A stretch of 64,000 nt of DNA, taken from positions 81,568,263-81,632,262 of the forward strand of contig NC_092803.1 of assembly GCF_040954645.1 (NCBI RefSeq), given 5' to 3'. A program made the position numbers and the translations under genes. The stretch is from Diabrotica undecimpunctata. Taxonomy: Eukaryota; Arthropoda; Insecta; Coleoptera; Chrysomelidae. Each line of letters starts with the position of its first letter. The stretch's first letter is position 1. Shown piece by piece: positions 14,901 to 23,499 of the stretch. The notes under the pieces were generated by a model. The model saw only the letters and a program-made list of their open reading frames with translations, was not told the origin of the DNA and searched no databases.

Positions 14901-17467
14901 GAAACGGCTCATGTTTTATATCCAGAGGGGTGGCGTTTTCAGCAAGATAATGCAAGATACCATACTTCTGCTTATACTCAAACTTGGATGCAAAAACACG
15001 AATTGGTAACATTTCCGTGGCCAGCAGCATCTCCAGATCTTAGCCTCATTGAAAACATATGGGGACTGATGAAGATTAAAGTGGAACGAGCAGAGCCACG
15101 AAATTAAGAAAAATTGATTCGGTTAGTTTTACAGGCCTGGAACACCATTACCGAAAATTATGGCCTTGACCTAGTATCTGGTATACCTGGACGTTTAGTT
15201 AAGTGTTTGGATTTAAATGGAGGATGTTTTAGTAAATGAGATGAATTATTTGTTGAAATTTTATATTTCAAGTGACAGAAATAAATACCGTAAAATTATA
15301 ATTCCGCTATCTTTTTTCCGAATATTTTCTGGACGGACTATACTTTTATGTGGTACATGAAAATGCAAATTAAACTTGGTGTTAAAAATTTTGCAAAACA
15401 TAAACAGCAAGAGGGGTTTTCTTAAGTCTTCTGTGCATTGTTCTTCCTTGCATCTTGAACAGATGTCCCACGGGATTGTTTTTGTGCTAAAGCTAATACA
15501 ATTTATCCATCTGTAATGCAAACTGTGACTTTAAAAAAGTTCTTACATATTACTTGGTCACATCAATTTTCATCCGGTAAAGTATATACACGAGTTTTAG
15601 ACCTACATGAATTTTGATTGTTGGTATAAGTTCTCTTTTTGTCTTCTAGTTTTATTTGCCCTTGAATAAAAGCATTTATCATTGACCAGTTAAGCGAATA
15701 GTATTTTTTAAAGATTCTTTGCTTTCGTTTATTAGAAATTTTCATGTAAGACTTCATTTTGCACGAACATAGTCCAGCAATGAGTTTTTTAGCATTTTTA
15801 TGTTTTCCTCCTTCTGTGGCATATTCTTCCCCTTTCTTCCTGACCATGTTTCTTTCATACCTCGCATGATTATCAAGATTTCTTACCCTGTTTCTGGAAT
15901 TTTGGTGCGATTTGCAGGTATATTTAGAAATATCTTGCTTGTTTTATATTGAAATATCAATAATATTATAACTGTCTCAACATTTTTGAAGAACCTGGAT
16001 TATAATCGCTATCCAAATTGCTCAAAAAGGATCCAAAAGCTTCGATGTGTCACTGCTTATGTTTACATCCACCATGTTTCTGTTGGTTGGGTAGTTTTTC
16101 TGAAAGCTTCCTGTAACATTTTTTAGTGCGAAATCCAGTTTATAGACGGGGACACTGAGGTGATCAATTTACGGCTCTACAAAGGATGCTGGTGATCAGT
16201 TTGCTCTATCTCGGAAGGTCTAATGATTTTATGGGGGCTATAAGGTGATGAGTTAGTACACGTCCAAAGATGGAACAAAAACACGATGGCCAAATATTCT
16301 AACCCAAATGGTAAGTATTATGGATGTTTAGTATATACTTCTTGAGTTCTCTTCGAATACCAACAATTATTATCATAAAAACTGCATTCTTTCAAAAGAG
16401 CTTCTACAGCGCGTTCAGTAATGGTTTCACAAAATTGAAATGGTGGTTGATTATCGTCTTTGTTAAATTTCTGAACCAGTTTAAATTTATAGGGAAGGAG
16501 TTTCTCAAAACTTAAAATTAGACTTACGGTCTTCGCCCAATTTCAGATATTTTCACAATATTTTGTATTCTAAAAGGTAGATCCACAAAGCGGCTACCGT
16601 TACTTCTTCCTTTACGCAATTTTTATTTTCCATACATCCTGTTTGTCGAAATTATTTTGAAAAGTTTCTGACGATTACATTGTTTTTTTAGGTGTTGATC
16701 ATTGAAACCGTTCTGGTCAATGTTAATGCATTGATTTTATTTTTCAAATAATACTCAACAACTATATCTACTCTATCCTAAATAGAAAAAACCATTTTTA
16801 TGTTTGACTCGTTCGTAGACTTAAACTATTAATGAAAATAAAATGACCTAAGCAAACACTAAACCAAACTATTTAATTACCAAAACTGTACACTAAATTA
16901 AAATTAACTTTCAAATAAAGAACTAAATATAGACATTGTTTTCTCAAGGAATTGTTTACTTTTATTCCAATTAATTATGCATTGATTACTTTTATAACTA
17001 CTGAAAGCTATATGCTATATGCTTATCAAACTTTCAAATAACATTTATTTAGCGAGTCATTTAATTTTTCGTTAGAAAACTTTGGTATGATTCTAATACT
17101 AGATTCTAAATATGCCTATGTAAATAGATCTGTCTTTCATCAAATATCCCAAATACATTTAAAATAATCTCTTTCAGTTAATAAATAAATAAAATATTTA
17201 GTTTCTTAAAAATAAGAACTGTTGAACAAAAAAGTTTTGGCGCTTTATAAATTGTTAAAGAACTTTCAATTATTGTGTTTGGTCTAACTTACCTGTCATT
17301 GTGAAGATTCCTACGAACAGGCCGATGTTTCTACCTGCTAACATAACTTCTTCTTCTGAATCGTTGCCTTCTTCTTTTTTTCGCCCCGCCCATATTCCGA
17401 CACCCAAAATAAGGATATAAAAAATAACTATAGATATTACTCCTGCTACGTTAATCATTTTCTAAAT
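1..17467 (-). CDS. ChT: High-affinity choline transporter gene (ChT, SLC5A7 family), 3' part cut by window edge
   Basis: Six minus-strand exons (17467-17293, 2054-1825, 1695-1233, 1172-851, 405-230, 42-1) join with conserved GT/AG sites and compatible phases into about 466 codons. The product is a sodium-coupled choline transporter of the plasma membrane of cholinergic neurons, which supplies choline for acetylcholine synthesis. Diagnostic stretches include [58 protein letters not shown] and [20 protein letters not shown], all family hallmarks; membrane-spanning hydrophobic segments run throughout. The family is usually near 580 residues with 13 membrane spans, so the C-terminal tail lies to the left of this window. 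The reading frame is intact with no stop, so the gene looks functional. Intron 1 (17292-2055) is a 15.2-kb sink for transposons. The family assignment is very secure; the symbol follows the Drosophila orthologue. Confidence 0.95.
230..405 (-). CDS. ChT: ChT coding exon 5
   Basis: 176 bases, acceptor TTTTCTCTAG, donor GTGAGT at 229-224. It encodes [19 protein letters not shown] through LDPLIYYPG, matching the SSDLVY...FPQLL...GGE...PLI.YPG pattern of SLC5A7. One base carries over. Confidence 0.93.
511..784. repeat. Imperfect palindrome in ChT intron 4
   Basis: The left arm (about 511-588) and right arm (about 731-784) are inverted copies: AAACCACAATTTTAATTAAA against AAACCACAGTTTTAATTAAA, and AAATATTGTTTTATATGGGA in both. 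The left arm carries about 25 extra bases. The shape suggests a small non-autonomous foldback element or MITE inserted in the intron; no target duplication was pinned down. Confidence 0.6.
851..1172 (-). CDS. ChT: ChT coding exon 4
   Basis: 322 bases, acceptor TTTTTATAG and donor GTAAGT. It encodes [19 protein letters not shown] through SIYGLW and includes the sodium-symporter signature [20 protein letters not shown]. Two bases (TG) carry over and are completed to Trp by exon 5. The intron before it is only 60 bp. Confidence 0.95.
1233..1695 (-). CDS. ChT: ChT coding exon 3
   Basis: 463 bases, acceptor ATATTGCAG and donor GTAAGT at 1232-1227. It encodes [18 protein letters not shown] through [11 protein letters not shown], with the conserved [11 protein letters not shown] and [15 protein letters not shown] segments. 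One base carries into exon 4. Confidence 0.95.
1825..2054 (-). CDS. ChT: ChT coding exon 2
   Basis: 230 bases, opened by a TTTTTTTCAG acceptor and closed by a GTAAGT donor at 1824-1819. Joined to exon 1 it reads [18 protein letters not shown] through [10 protein letters not shown], a highly conserved core of choline transporters. It ends in phase 0. Confidence 0.95.
2496..2640 (+). repeat. Penelope-like element fragment (pseudo-LTR type)
   Basis: This stretch matches the reverse complement of 52611-52760 over about 145 bases (shared cores ACCAAGTAACAAAAA, TTTATTAATGTTTTGTATTTT, TCAATAAACTT versus TCAAATAAACTT, AATTGTGG). A related piece sits between two Penelope GIY-YIG copies at 49765-49822, so I infer a Penelope pseudo-LTR remnant. 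It lies just before the left TIR of the Tc1-like element. It is decayed and non-coding. Confidence 0.5.
2742..2817. repeat. (TA)n microsatellite inside the Tc1-like element
   Basis: About 76 bases of pure TA between the left TIR and the transposase start. It was probably expanded after insertion from a short TA run. Confidence 0.95.
2984..4026 (+). pseudogene. Tc1-like transposase (frameshift and stops)
   Basis: Begins [16 protein letters not shown] with an N-terminal paired-type helix-turn-helix (residues about 10-60, ...[18 protein letters not shown]), then the catalytic core. The first Asp is in FTDES and the second in [11 protein letters not shown]; the Glu in NQIEHV lies 34 residues after the second Asp, giving DD34E. 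A frameshift near 3500 moves the second half to another frame, and TGA stops at 3841 and shortly after replace codons in the conserved tail. The last recognisable residues end at TAG 4024-4026. Without these lesions the length (about 340 aa) is normal for the family. It cannot make active enzyme as read. Confidence 0.9.
4297..5171. other. ChT intron 1 DNA with no recognisable feature
   Basis: AT-rich sequence with no ORF of note and no repeat structure that I could detect. It could be old degraded repeats. Confidence 0.5.
5172..5445. repeat. Tandem duplication, two 134-bp copies
   Basis: Copy 1 (5172-5305) and copy 2 (5312-5445) differ at only three positions that I could see (CCAATT/CCGATT, CTACC/CTCCC, GCTGTAG/GCTTTAG). 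Each holds the small palindrome GCATCATTTGATGC. The origin is unknown; it may be a fragment of a satellite or of a mobile element. Confidence 0.9.
5446..5885. other. Intronic DNA, nothing recognised
   Basis: No coding signal or repeat seen between the tandem duplication and the (TA)n tract. Confidence 0.5.
5886..5975. repeat. (TA)n microsatellite
   Basis: About 90 bases of TA with two interruptions, abutting the 3' end of the minus-strand LINE fragment at 6000-6690. Confidence 0.95.
6000..6690 (-). pseudogene. LINE reverse-transcriptase C-terminal fragment
   Basis: Reading the minus strand from 6690 down gives a decayed RT palm ([19 protein letters not shown], a degraded (Y)ADD box), then [15 protein letters not shown], then AAEMRYLRK...VTKRD and a last [17 protein letters not shown] segment. 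These match the order of blocks in the C-terminal half of insect non-LTR ORF2 proteins. Multiple stops and frame changes show it is long dead. The 3' end runs into the (TA)n tract. Confidence 0.7.
6700..7500. other. AT-rich intronic DNA, nothing recognised
   Basis: No coding similarity seen on either strand; several A/T homopolymer runs. Confidence 0.5.
7512..7952 (-). CDS. Chimeric ORF with Ser/Asp-rich tail, probably not a gene
   Basis: An open frame of 146 codons. Its first roughly 27 residues ([15 protein letters not shown]...) are the tail of the Jockey endonuclease fragment next door; the rest is an acidic Ser/Asp-rich stretch ([10 protein letters not shown], then runs of Ser). I do not recognise the acidic part. 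Such tails occur in domesticated or transposon-borne insect proteins, but composition alone proves nothing. It is most likely an accidental fusion across a LINE breakpoint near 7870. Confidence 0.25.
   Translation of the reverse strand: MIIMRNGSRLTTSKGRELAKACRQLNCEVILRCHCGFQFSLSLNLNIDSRLFSNIDETAEEETDLLTCDKKLVPYSDSDDTDDSSNNAAIVFSILVDDKIGCNDFIQQNDSLNSESDSSSLTVFFKNETEIDSISSSSLRSSSSTG
7860..8620 (-). pseudogene. Jockey-type LINE fragment: ORF1 tail and endonuclease start of ORF2
   Basis: Reading down the minus strand in shifting frames: an ORF1-like tail ([19 protein letters not shown]), then an exonuclease-endonuclease-phosphatase domain with [41 protein letters not shown] and [15 protein letters not shown]. 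These are the ordered APE-type endonuclease motifs of Jockey-group LINEs, followed by a break near 7860 before any RT. Several in-frame stops and at least two frameshifts are present. The RT half of a similar element is at 24690-26360, but I cannot say whether they are the same family. Confidence 0.75.
8880..9970 (+). pseudogene. MULE-type transposase relic
   Basis: Blocks in order on the plus strand: a C-terminal piece of a FLYWCH-like module ([18 protein letters not shown]), then [27 protein letters not shown], then [29 protein letters not shown] and [14 protein letters not shown]. The DFE.AIHKAV...FHLTQ...LLFLDPEEV...CESFHSHFN order is characteristic of MULE transposase-like proteins common in insect genomes. 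Frames switch several times (for example near 9410 and 9490) and stops are frequent. It is a dead copy in ChT intron 1. Confidence 0.75.
10220..11700 (-). pseudogene. LINE fragment: RT core to C-terminus
   Basis: From high to low coordinates on the minus strand: [19 protein letters not shown] (RT entry), [24 protein letters not shown] (palm with degraded (D)AFD), [11 protein letters not shown] (FADD box), [36 protein letters not shown], and the terminal [14 protein letters not shown] block. The order is that of a non-LTR ORF2 C-terminal two thirds. It has frameshifts, stops and an A-rich stretch near 11150. It is 5'-truncated and in antisense orientation to nothing recognisable; it lies in ChT intron 1 in the same orientation as the gene. 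Confidence 0.8.
11960..13340. other. Intronic DNA, no gene recognised
   Basis: Contains a modestly GC-richer patch at about 12010-12110 and short repeated CTACTATACCAC words at 12770-12812. I see no coding similarity and no paired ends. Confidence 0.45.
14082..15340 (+). mobile_element. Second Tc1-like DD34E transposon, nested in the DDE-like pseudogene
   Basis: Ends are inverted copies (left TAGTCCGTCTAGAAAGTAT, right the reverse complement of TAGTCCGTCCAGAAAATAT; 22 of 25 positions with flanking TA). TA duplications lie at 14080-14081 and 15341-15342. Removing the element and one TA leaves the host frame reading [14 protein letters not shown] without interruption, which proves the insertion point. 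The length is 1259 bp. Confidence 0.92.
14271..15239 (+). pseudogene. Tc1-like transposase with nonsense codons and lost first Asp
   Basis: Starts [17 protein letters not shown] and stays in one frame to TGA at 15237-15239, interrupted by TAA 14349, TGA 14547 and TAA 15105. Second Asp and Glu are in [11 protein letters not shown] and SLIENIWG, 34 residues apart (DD34E). The first catalytic Asp, expected in a (S/T)DES motif, is Tyr here (FISYESCF), so the protein would be inactive even without the stops. The length, about 322 codons, is slightly short for the group. It decayed by point mutation rather than rearrangement. Confidence 0.88.
16065..17290. other. ChT intron 1, donor-proximal DNA, nothing recognised
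   Basis: AT-rich, no repeat or coding block seen. It could hold regulatory sequence close to exon 1, but nothing in the sequence shows it. Confidence 0.45.
17293..17467 (-). CDS. ChT: ChT coding exon 1 with start codon
   Basis: The ATG is at 17458-17456 and the protein starts [19 protein letters not shown], the first membrane span of SLC5A7. The exon ends in MTG followed by a perfect GTAAGT donor (intron base at 17292), leaving one base of the next codon. Nine bases upstream of the ATG is a strong acceptor (pyrimidine run then TTATTACAG ending at 17468), so this exon probably begins at 17467 and a non-coding 5' exon and the promoter lie farther right, unidentified. Confidence 0.92.
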
Positions 17468-17739
17468 CTGTAATAAAAAAAAAAGAAAAGATAGTTAGAC
17501 AAAGTTAAGCATATATTTAAACAAAATCTTAAACACTATGTTTTAAAATCACTTTTTGTTAAAAGTACTTAAGAAATATTTACTATATGTCTGATCCTAT
17601 GTCCCTATAAATTGAACAGTGAAGTATGGACCTTTTCTTTTGTCGTATTATAGGACAAAATGATGTAAGTTAATTATAAAACAGAAATAAGCACAAGTAT
17701 TAAATTATAGTTAGATTTGAAAAAGTACTTTGCTGGATA

Positions 17740-19005
17740 CTTGTTACAACATATTATCCAGAATGCTAAGAGAGACACTCAACAGATTTGCTGATGATAA
17801 ACTAGGTGAGTCTCAGGTAGAGTTAATAGATCAGTAAGAGATCAGATTTTTACGCTAAAAGATATCCAGACTACCTGCTCTGAATATAAGGTAACCCTTT
17901 ATGCATTGTTTATAGATTTTAAAAAAGCGTATGAGAGTATAAAAAGAAATCAAATGTATGAAGTATTGAGCTCCTTGGGCATACCCTAAAAACGCGTTAG
18001 GTTAGTAAGGCTGATGGCTAGTTAGTATGGACAGGATTTTCATCAAATGAGTTTGAAGTTAATAGAGGTCTTAGACAAGGAGATCCGTTATCTATGATTC
18101 TTATTAATTTGATATTGGTAACAATAATCAGAACTAGCCGAGTTAAAACAACCGGATCCATTTTCAACAGTGAATATCAATGTCTGACCTTCGTTGATGA
18201 TCTAACTATTCTAACGAAACCAAGAAAAAAATTACAAAATTTTATAAAAAGGTTAGAAAAGAAGGCACACTATTTTGACGAAATAAATCAGGAAAAGTCA
18301 AAGTACGTGATACTAGAAAATATACAGCAAAATGAAGAGGCGCAGTTTACTTTCATATCTAATAAATCAAGGTAGAATAATTTCGAGAGAGTGGTCCACT
18401 TTACTTATGTGTTTATGAGGTGGTTATTATAGAACAGAAAGGTTAAGGAATATTGGGAACTGAATGTCAGATTGGCAAAGGGAAGTAAAAAGATAAAAGA
18501 AGTCTAAGACCACTAATGAAATTCAAATAGGTATCGAGAAAAACAAAGTTAGGGAGATATAAAACAGTAATAAGGCCCACAGTAACGTATGGTAGTGAAG
18601 TATGGCCAATGAAAAAAGCAAATACAGAGAAATTGGAAAGATAAGAAAGAAAATGGTCAGAGCTATATATGGAGGCAAAAACACGGTGTAAGATTGGGTG
18701 CGACGAAAAAACAGGGGGCTAGAGAAACAGTATAACGTACCAAGTATCAGTCGCTTCATAAAAGCACAGACAGTGAGATGGATGAGGCACGTGATGGGAA
18801 TGGAAAGGAAGAGAATGTCAAAGATAATTCTAAAACGGCGCCCAATCACAAAAAGAGGAAAAGTGCGATCCAGAAAAATATAGTTTGATAGCGTACAGGA
18901 AGATCTCAAAAAAGAGGGAATTTATTCTTAGGAAGAAAGAGCAATAAACAGGGCTGAATGAAGGAGAATTGTAAGCTAATTTAGTAGGCAAGGAGCATGA
19001 TTGGG
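17740..19005 (+). pseudogene. LINE ORF2 fragment: RT palm to C-terminus
   Basis: Upstream of ChT exon 1. Blocks: RSVRDQIFTLKDIQ, YALFIDFKKAYESI (palm Asp), RGLRQGDPLS, CLTFVDDLTIL (FVDD box), GSEVWPMKKANTEKLE, ERKMVRAIYGG, QTVRWMRHVMGMERKRMSK and KIWFDSVQEDLKKEG-like end. Stops and at least four frame changes are seen. The layout fits the RT and C-terminal linker of a non-LTR retrotransposon; the clade was not assigned with certainty. It is 5'-truncated. Confidence 0.8.
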
Positions 19006-19009
19006 CAAG

Positions 19010-19640
19010 AAGTCACCCCATTTGATAAAAGTTTTGTAATAATATATTGTATTATATTATTTATATTAAATGTATTTTATTAGAATAAAACTATAATTGT
19101 AAAAATATTGGAGAGGAACAAATTCGTTAAATAAGAAAATAATCTGTTAAACAATCATTTGGGGAATTTCAAGAAACCTGAAACAGAGTAATAAATAAAA
19201 ACAAGTTTTTTGTTGTCGTGTAAGGAATAAGTACCTGTAGATATTAAATGTTTGTTTTTTATTGTATAGAAAGAACAGATATGTGAATTTTTGCAGATGT
19301 AATTAAGTAACCAATATTTTATGTATGAGTCGAATTTTGACCAATAAAAATTGGAGAAACGGGATAGGAGAAAGGGAACAAGCAAAGAAGTTGAAGTTGA
19401 GAAATCAAAAGGTAATTTTACTGCAGCTCCTTGAAGACAACCGTTGTCTAAATAATTAGAGACAAGATCTCGTGAAATACTAAAAAAATAATAAAGAAAA
19501 TTTAACTGTGTCTGAAATCTAGGAGTATAGAGGGTTCACAGGCGTTATATAAGTCAATTTCTTTATACAAGTTTGGTAGGAAAGGTACAAGGCTAAACGC
19601 CAAAAGTATAGTTTTTATATACAATTCTAATCAAATATAG
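19010..19640. other. AT-rich DNA, nothing recognised
   Basis: No coding or repeat structure beyond AT-rich runs near 19020-19090. Confidence 0.45.
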
Positions 19641-19669
19641 GGGCAGCAAGCATTATCTTCTTGCTGCCC
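19641..19669. other. Perfect 10-bp stem-loop
   Basis: GGGCAGCAAG (19641-19650) and CTTGCTGCCC (19660-19669) are perfect inverted copies around a 9-base loop. It abuts the 3' tip of a minus-strand LINE. The function is unknown; chance junction palindromes also occur at insertion points. Confidence 0.6.
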
Positions 19670-19800
19670 GTATTCTTTAGGTGCCGTGTCCGTATTCTAA
19701 CGTTGGTCATCATCATGTTTACATTTTCCTGAAACCGTTCAGCTGCTGCTGCGCGAAATAATTCTTCTACTGTGATTCTCAATCATGATCGTCGGATAGC
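19670..19800 (-). pseudogene. 3' tip of a LINE
   Basis: On the minus strand this reads ...LFRAAAAERF...MMMTNVR..., then a tail ending in GGCACCTAAAGAAT. It parallels the 3' ends at 41220-41307 and 61560-61660 (FRAA...MMISN.R, GGCACTTAAAGAA), so it is the extreme 3' end of a related element. Confidence 0.55.
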
Positions 19801-19829
19801 AATTCTAGGAGACGTTATGAAATCTTATA

Positions 19830-21450
19830 AAAAACATCAGTAGACTTCAACATAACCACAGTAGGAATTACCGCCAATTATAAGTTATCGAGAACATTTT
19901 TAATTTGTGATATTTCAACAGTTATAAATATTTATCGCATTTCATTTATTTGTAATAATTTGGCTTCTGCAGGAGTTCTTTGTTGAAATCATATATGTTT
20001 ATCATTTTATTGATATTTTAAAAGATATGTATATACAAGTGTTGTGATTTTATTTGTACACAATTTTCTCGTTTTGCAATGTATTTGAAAACTCGTATTT
20101 TTGCTAGAGAAGTAGCGGATAAAATACGAACAAAATAGGGTTTCATGCGGGGCAGACATTTTCCATCTCTTCACTTATATACATATACTATAATTTATAT
20201 CATATTTTTTAAATAAGTAAATATATTTTTATTGTAATTTTATAAAGACAAATTTAATATTCTTCCTTCCAAATATATTTTCCTTTTTACAAATTTTCTT
20301 AACAATTAGACATCAAAATTATATTATTAGGCCAATTTGATAATAACTTCAGTTTCTACAAGTGCCACCTTTTCCTGTCTAAGATATATTGTGTACAATT
20401 TATTTATTAATTTATTTTAAATATTTAAAAAAATATATTTAGAATTATTATAATTATATATTTCTATTCTAAATATTATTATAATAATATTTAGAATAGA
20501 AAGAATAATAGAAATGACACTTTTTCTATTTTTTCCTTTAATGTATGTAGAACATGCGGTCAGTACGGATGATATAAACCATAGTGTTTAACCCTTTCGA
20601 TACTGTTGCTGTAAAAGTACGATTTTCAGTTGCAGCTTTGATGAGCGAGCGCCGTACTATTACGCAAATTAATCTCCATTAAGTTTTGTCACATTTTCTG
20701 TTCTGTACATTTTTAAGTATTTACATCTTTGGAGAGCTATAATCGTAATAGTACGTTCTACATTGTCCATCTTGCTTACTAGTATCGTCCATGTACGTTA
20801 CGATCCGCAAATACACCATACTAATGCCGTACATACACGGTAGCACATCACTCACCCTAGCGCCGTATTTTCTGAATACCGTTTTTTTGAAGTTTTACGA
20901 AAAACAATTCCACTACTTCGATAAAACGAATATAAACAAACTGCCGACAAACGAAAAACCATTCAACAACTTCAATATAAAGAATATAAACTACTGAGTT
21001 ATGGCAAAATATTGTAGAGGGAATTAACGTAATTTGGGCCCAAAGAAACTCATTATTTAAAATAAGACAAAACTTAGACGAAAGATTTAGATTATGTAGT
21101 TTATCTAATGGTAATATTTTGAACACTTATTGTAATTTTTTTTCGTTTCGTTTTAAATTATTCATTTTGTCAATTGTTTTATATTCACTACATTGTTTAA
21201 TTTAATATTGTTTTTTTTTTAAATTTGTTACTGTGTAAAAGGATTAATAAAAAAAATTGTTTCAATCATATGCATTTCGTTTGCAAAAATTATTTACTAC
21301 TTATTCATTTAATATTCACTGGTATTTAAGCTCTTTTGAATAATGTTTGATTTTTGTAAATTTTTTTCATTTTATGCACGTCCCTAAAAAATACGTTTAT
21401 TTCAAAAACGTTTTACTTTTTTATTTGAAAAATTTTTCCTAGAATGTTTA
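19830..21450. other. AT-rich DNA, nothing firm
   Basis: No recognisable coding sequence. A TTAACCC at 20588 and a TTAATCC (reverse strand) at 21244 hint at piggyBac-like ends but agree too poorly to call. Confidence 0.4.
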
Positions 21451-21485
21451 TACAGGGCGGACAAAAAAAATGATGGCCACATTAA

Positions 21486-23073
21486 CCCATTAACGCCTAC
21501 GGGTACCATATGGGGACACAAAACCGCCCTCTATTTATGTGCGTGTACTAACTGACAAATTTAATTTGAACGCCACTGACTGAGAACTAATCGTTCGAAA
21601 TGCTCATCGGATGCGCCTGACAAGATCAGTTGCTTGTTGTACTCGCGAGTCAGAGGTTATGCTATTTTTTATTGGACAGATTATTTTCGACGACGAAAAT
21701 ATGGACATCCTGTTACGGTAAGTTAAATTATGTCGATCTTATTTATTTTATTGTATATATAGGCGATCGATTTTATTTAAAAAACGTATTTTCGCAATAC
21801 TGGTTGTTGATTTTCTAAATATATGGTTCTAGTTTTTTATAATTTCGTCGTAAACGTCACTGTCACCATATGGGACCAGTAGGCGTACTACGGACAATAT
21901 GTATTAGCCTATAGTTTTATACGATAATTTTAGTTTCAGAGGAATAACTCTTCAAGAAGCGTTAGATATCGCCTACGAATCTAATAACGAAGTCACTGAT
22001 ATATACATACAGCCACCTGACTGTCAGGATCTGACCGATGAGGATTCAGGGTATGAAGATAAGGGTGAGACTGTTGAAAATTTGAGTAGTCGTCATCTGT
22101 TAGCTCTAACTCTACTTTGAAAGCAAATGGGTATGGAGCAACTGGAACAATTAGGGATCACCGAATTCAAGAAGAAGTTCCTATACCGCCTAAAAAGATT
22201 ATGGCCAAAGAAGCTCGAGGCACCTACACTTCAACTATTGAAACGAACGATGGTATTCTTTATGTGAGGTGGACGGACAATAATGTGGTAACAGTGGCCA
22301 GTACGTGTTTTTGGGGTTACTCCAGTGAAATCTGTAGAGAGATTTTTCTAGAGAGAAGAAAAGATAAAAGAAACGTACCTATAACACGTCCGGATGTAAT
22401 TTCCAAATACAATAAAAACATGGGAGGCATCGATCTGATGGATGCAAATGTATCTTAGTATGTAAAGTATATTGATTATAATAATATAATAACATACATT
22501 GTTTCAGTTATCGTATTGGTGTAAGATCAAAAAAGTGGTACTGGTCGATATTTACATATCTTATTGATGTATCTATACAAAATGCTTGGATTCTCTACCG
22601 CAAAAGTGGCAGAAATATCAGCCAGTTGGCATCATATCATAGCATCATATTTGGCAAATTACAAAACGACAGCTAAAGGTCCAGGTCGAATGCCTAAAGC
22701 TGCTGGAAGTAACAGCCGTGTTGGAGACGATGTTAGATTTAATGGGCTAAACCATTACGTAGTAGTAGTGCCAGAAGGAAAAATAAGATGTGCCGGGTTC
22801 AATTGTATAAGCAAAGGGCGTACAATGTGTATCCAGTGCGATGTTGGTTTATGTTTAGAATGTTTTATGAAATTTCACACAAATACTTAATTCAGATATT
22901 TTGTGTATACCCTGGAACGCCTACAGGGCCCATATGGTGACAGCATGTTTTTTGTATATTTTGAAATAAAAATTTATTTTTTTCCAAACGTAGGTTAATT
23001 TTACACCTTTCTTTATGAAAGTTCAAAACAAAAATCGTAAATTCAAAATTTTTTTTTTCTCGGCGTTAATGGG
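21486..23073 (+). mobile_element. piggyBac-like DNA transposon, internally deleted
   Basis: Flanked by TTAA on both sides (21482-21485 and 23074-23077), the piggyBac target duplication. Both ends begin with the same 12 bases, CCCATTAACGCC, in inverted orientation. At 1588 bp it is shorter than full piggyBac elements (about 2.4 kb), and the missing part removes the catalytic centre. The terminal and subterminal CCATATGG words are also repeated near both ends. Confidence 0.88.
21701..22890 (+). pseudogene. piggyBac-like transposase remnant with putative introns
   Basis: ATG at 21701 (MDILLR), a GTAAGT...TTTCAG intron at 21718-21939, then GITLQEALDIAYESNNEVTD in frame, an acidic region, and a deletion joint near 22115. 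The C-terminal half follows: GYGATGTIRDHR, RWTDNNVVTVAS, YNKNMGGIDLMD (third Asp of the DDD triad in GGID), and after a putative 50-bp intron (22458-22507) YRIGVRSKKWYWSIFTYLID. After a frameshift near 22640 comes the Cys-rich domain (RCAGFNC...CIQCDVGLCLECFMKFH). The first two catalytic Asp regions are gone. It cannot be active. Confidence 0.85.
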
Positions 23074-23499
23074 TTAATGAACCAATGTTAAAGTAGGTGA
23101 CGCCACTTAGTGTCAATGCTAAAACTAATATAATTTTTATATTAAGCATACTAAATAATATCAAGATACCAAATTTTACTTAAATCGGTTGAATAGTTTT
23201 TATTATATTCCTAAAAATACTATAAAAAAATATTAATGAATCACCCTGTAGAACGAAAACTAGCAACATTTTGCCTAAGCAATTTGAGCTCAACGCTTTA
23301 TTTTGATGTCAGCTATTACCCATTAACTAATGTTAATTATGGGACACCCTGTATACAATTATATACATTTACATTAAAAAAATAAATTTTGCTATTTTTT
23401 ACTAATTTTTTTATTTTGAATGAACATTTTTATCTCTTGTGATTAAGAAACACACGATAACCGTATCGTTTCTAAATGTTTTCTAACAATTTTATATTT

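Larger units (their letters stand above)
13350..16060 (-). pseudogene. Multi-copy insect DDE-like gene, decayed and split by a Tc1-like element
   Basis: Minus-strand blocks in order: acidic N-terminus ([14 protein letters not shown]), [67 protein letters not shown], [Tc1-like insertion], [87 protein letters not shown] and a C-terminal [14 protein letters not shown] know this block order from large families of uncharacterised insect proteins that look like DNA-transposon-derived DDE proteins; the D in LYSDACG is a plausible catalytic residue. Stops and frame shifts outside the insertion show independent decay. No function should be assumed. Confidence 0.75.
21451..23250. mobile_element. Small TACAGGG-ended repeat hosting the piggyBac-like element
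   Basis: Starts TACAGGGCGG at 21451 and may end at ACCCTGTA (23243-23250) or at CACCCTGTA near 23353; ends of this kind are typical of non-autonomous Tc1/mariner-type elements. Without the inserted piggyBac-like sequence it would be only about 200-300 bp. The ends share just 7-8 bases, so this is tentative. Confidence 0.4.

Noticed and set aside
20588..21247. Possible piggyBac-type MITE with TTAACCC ends
   Set aside because: The inner bases of the two ends do not match well enough and nothing inside supports it.
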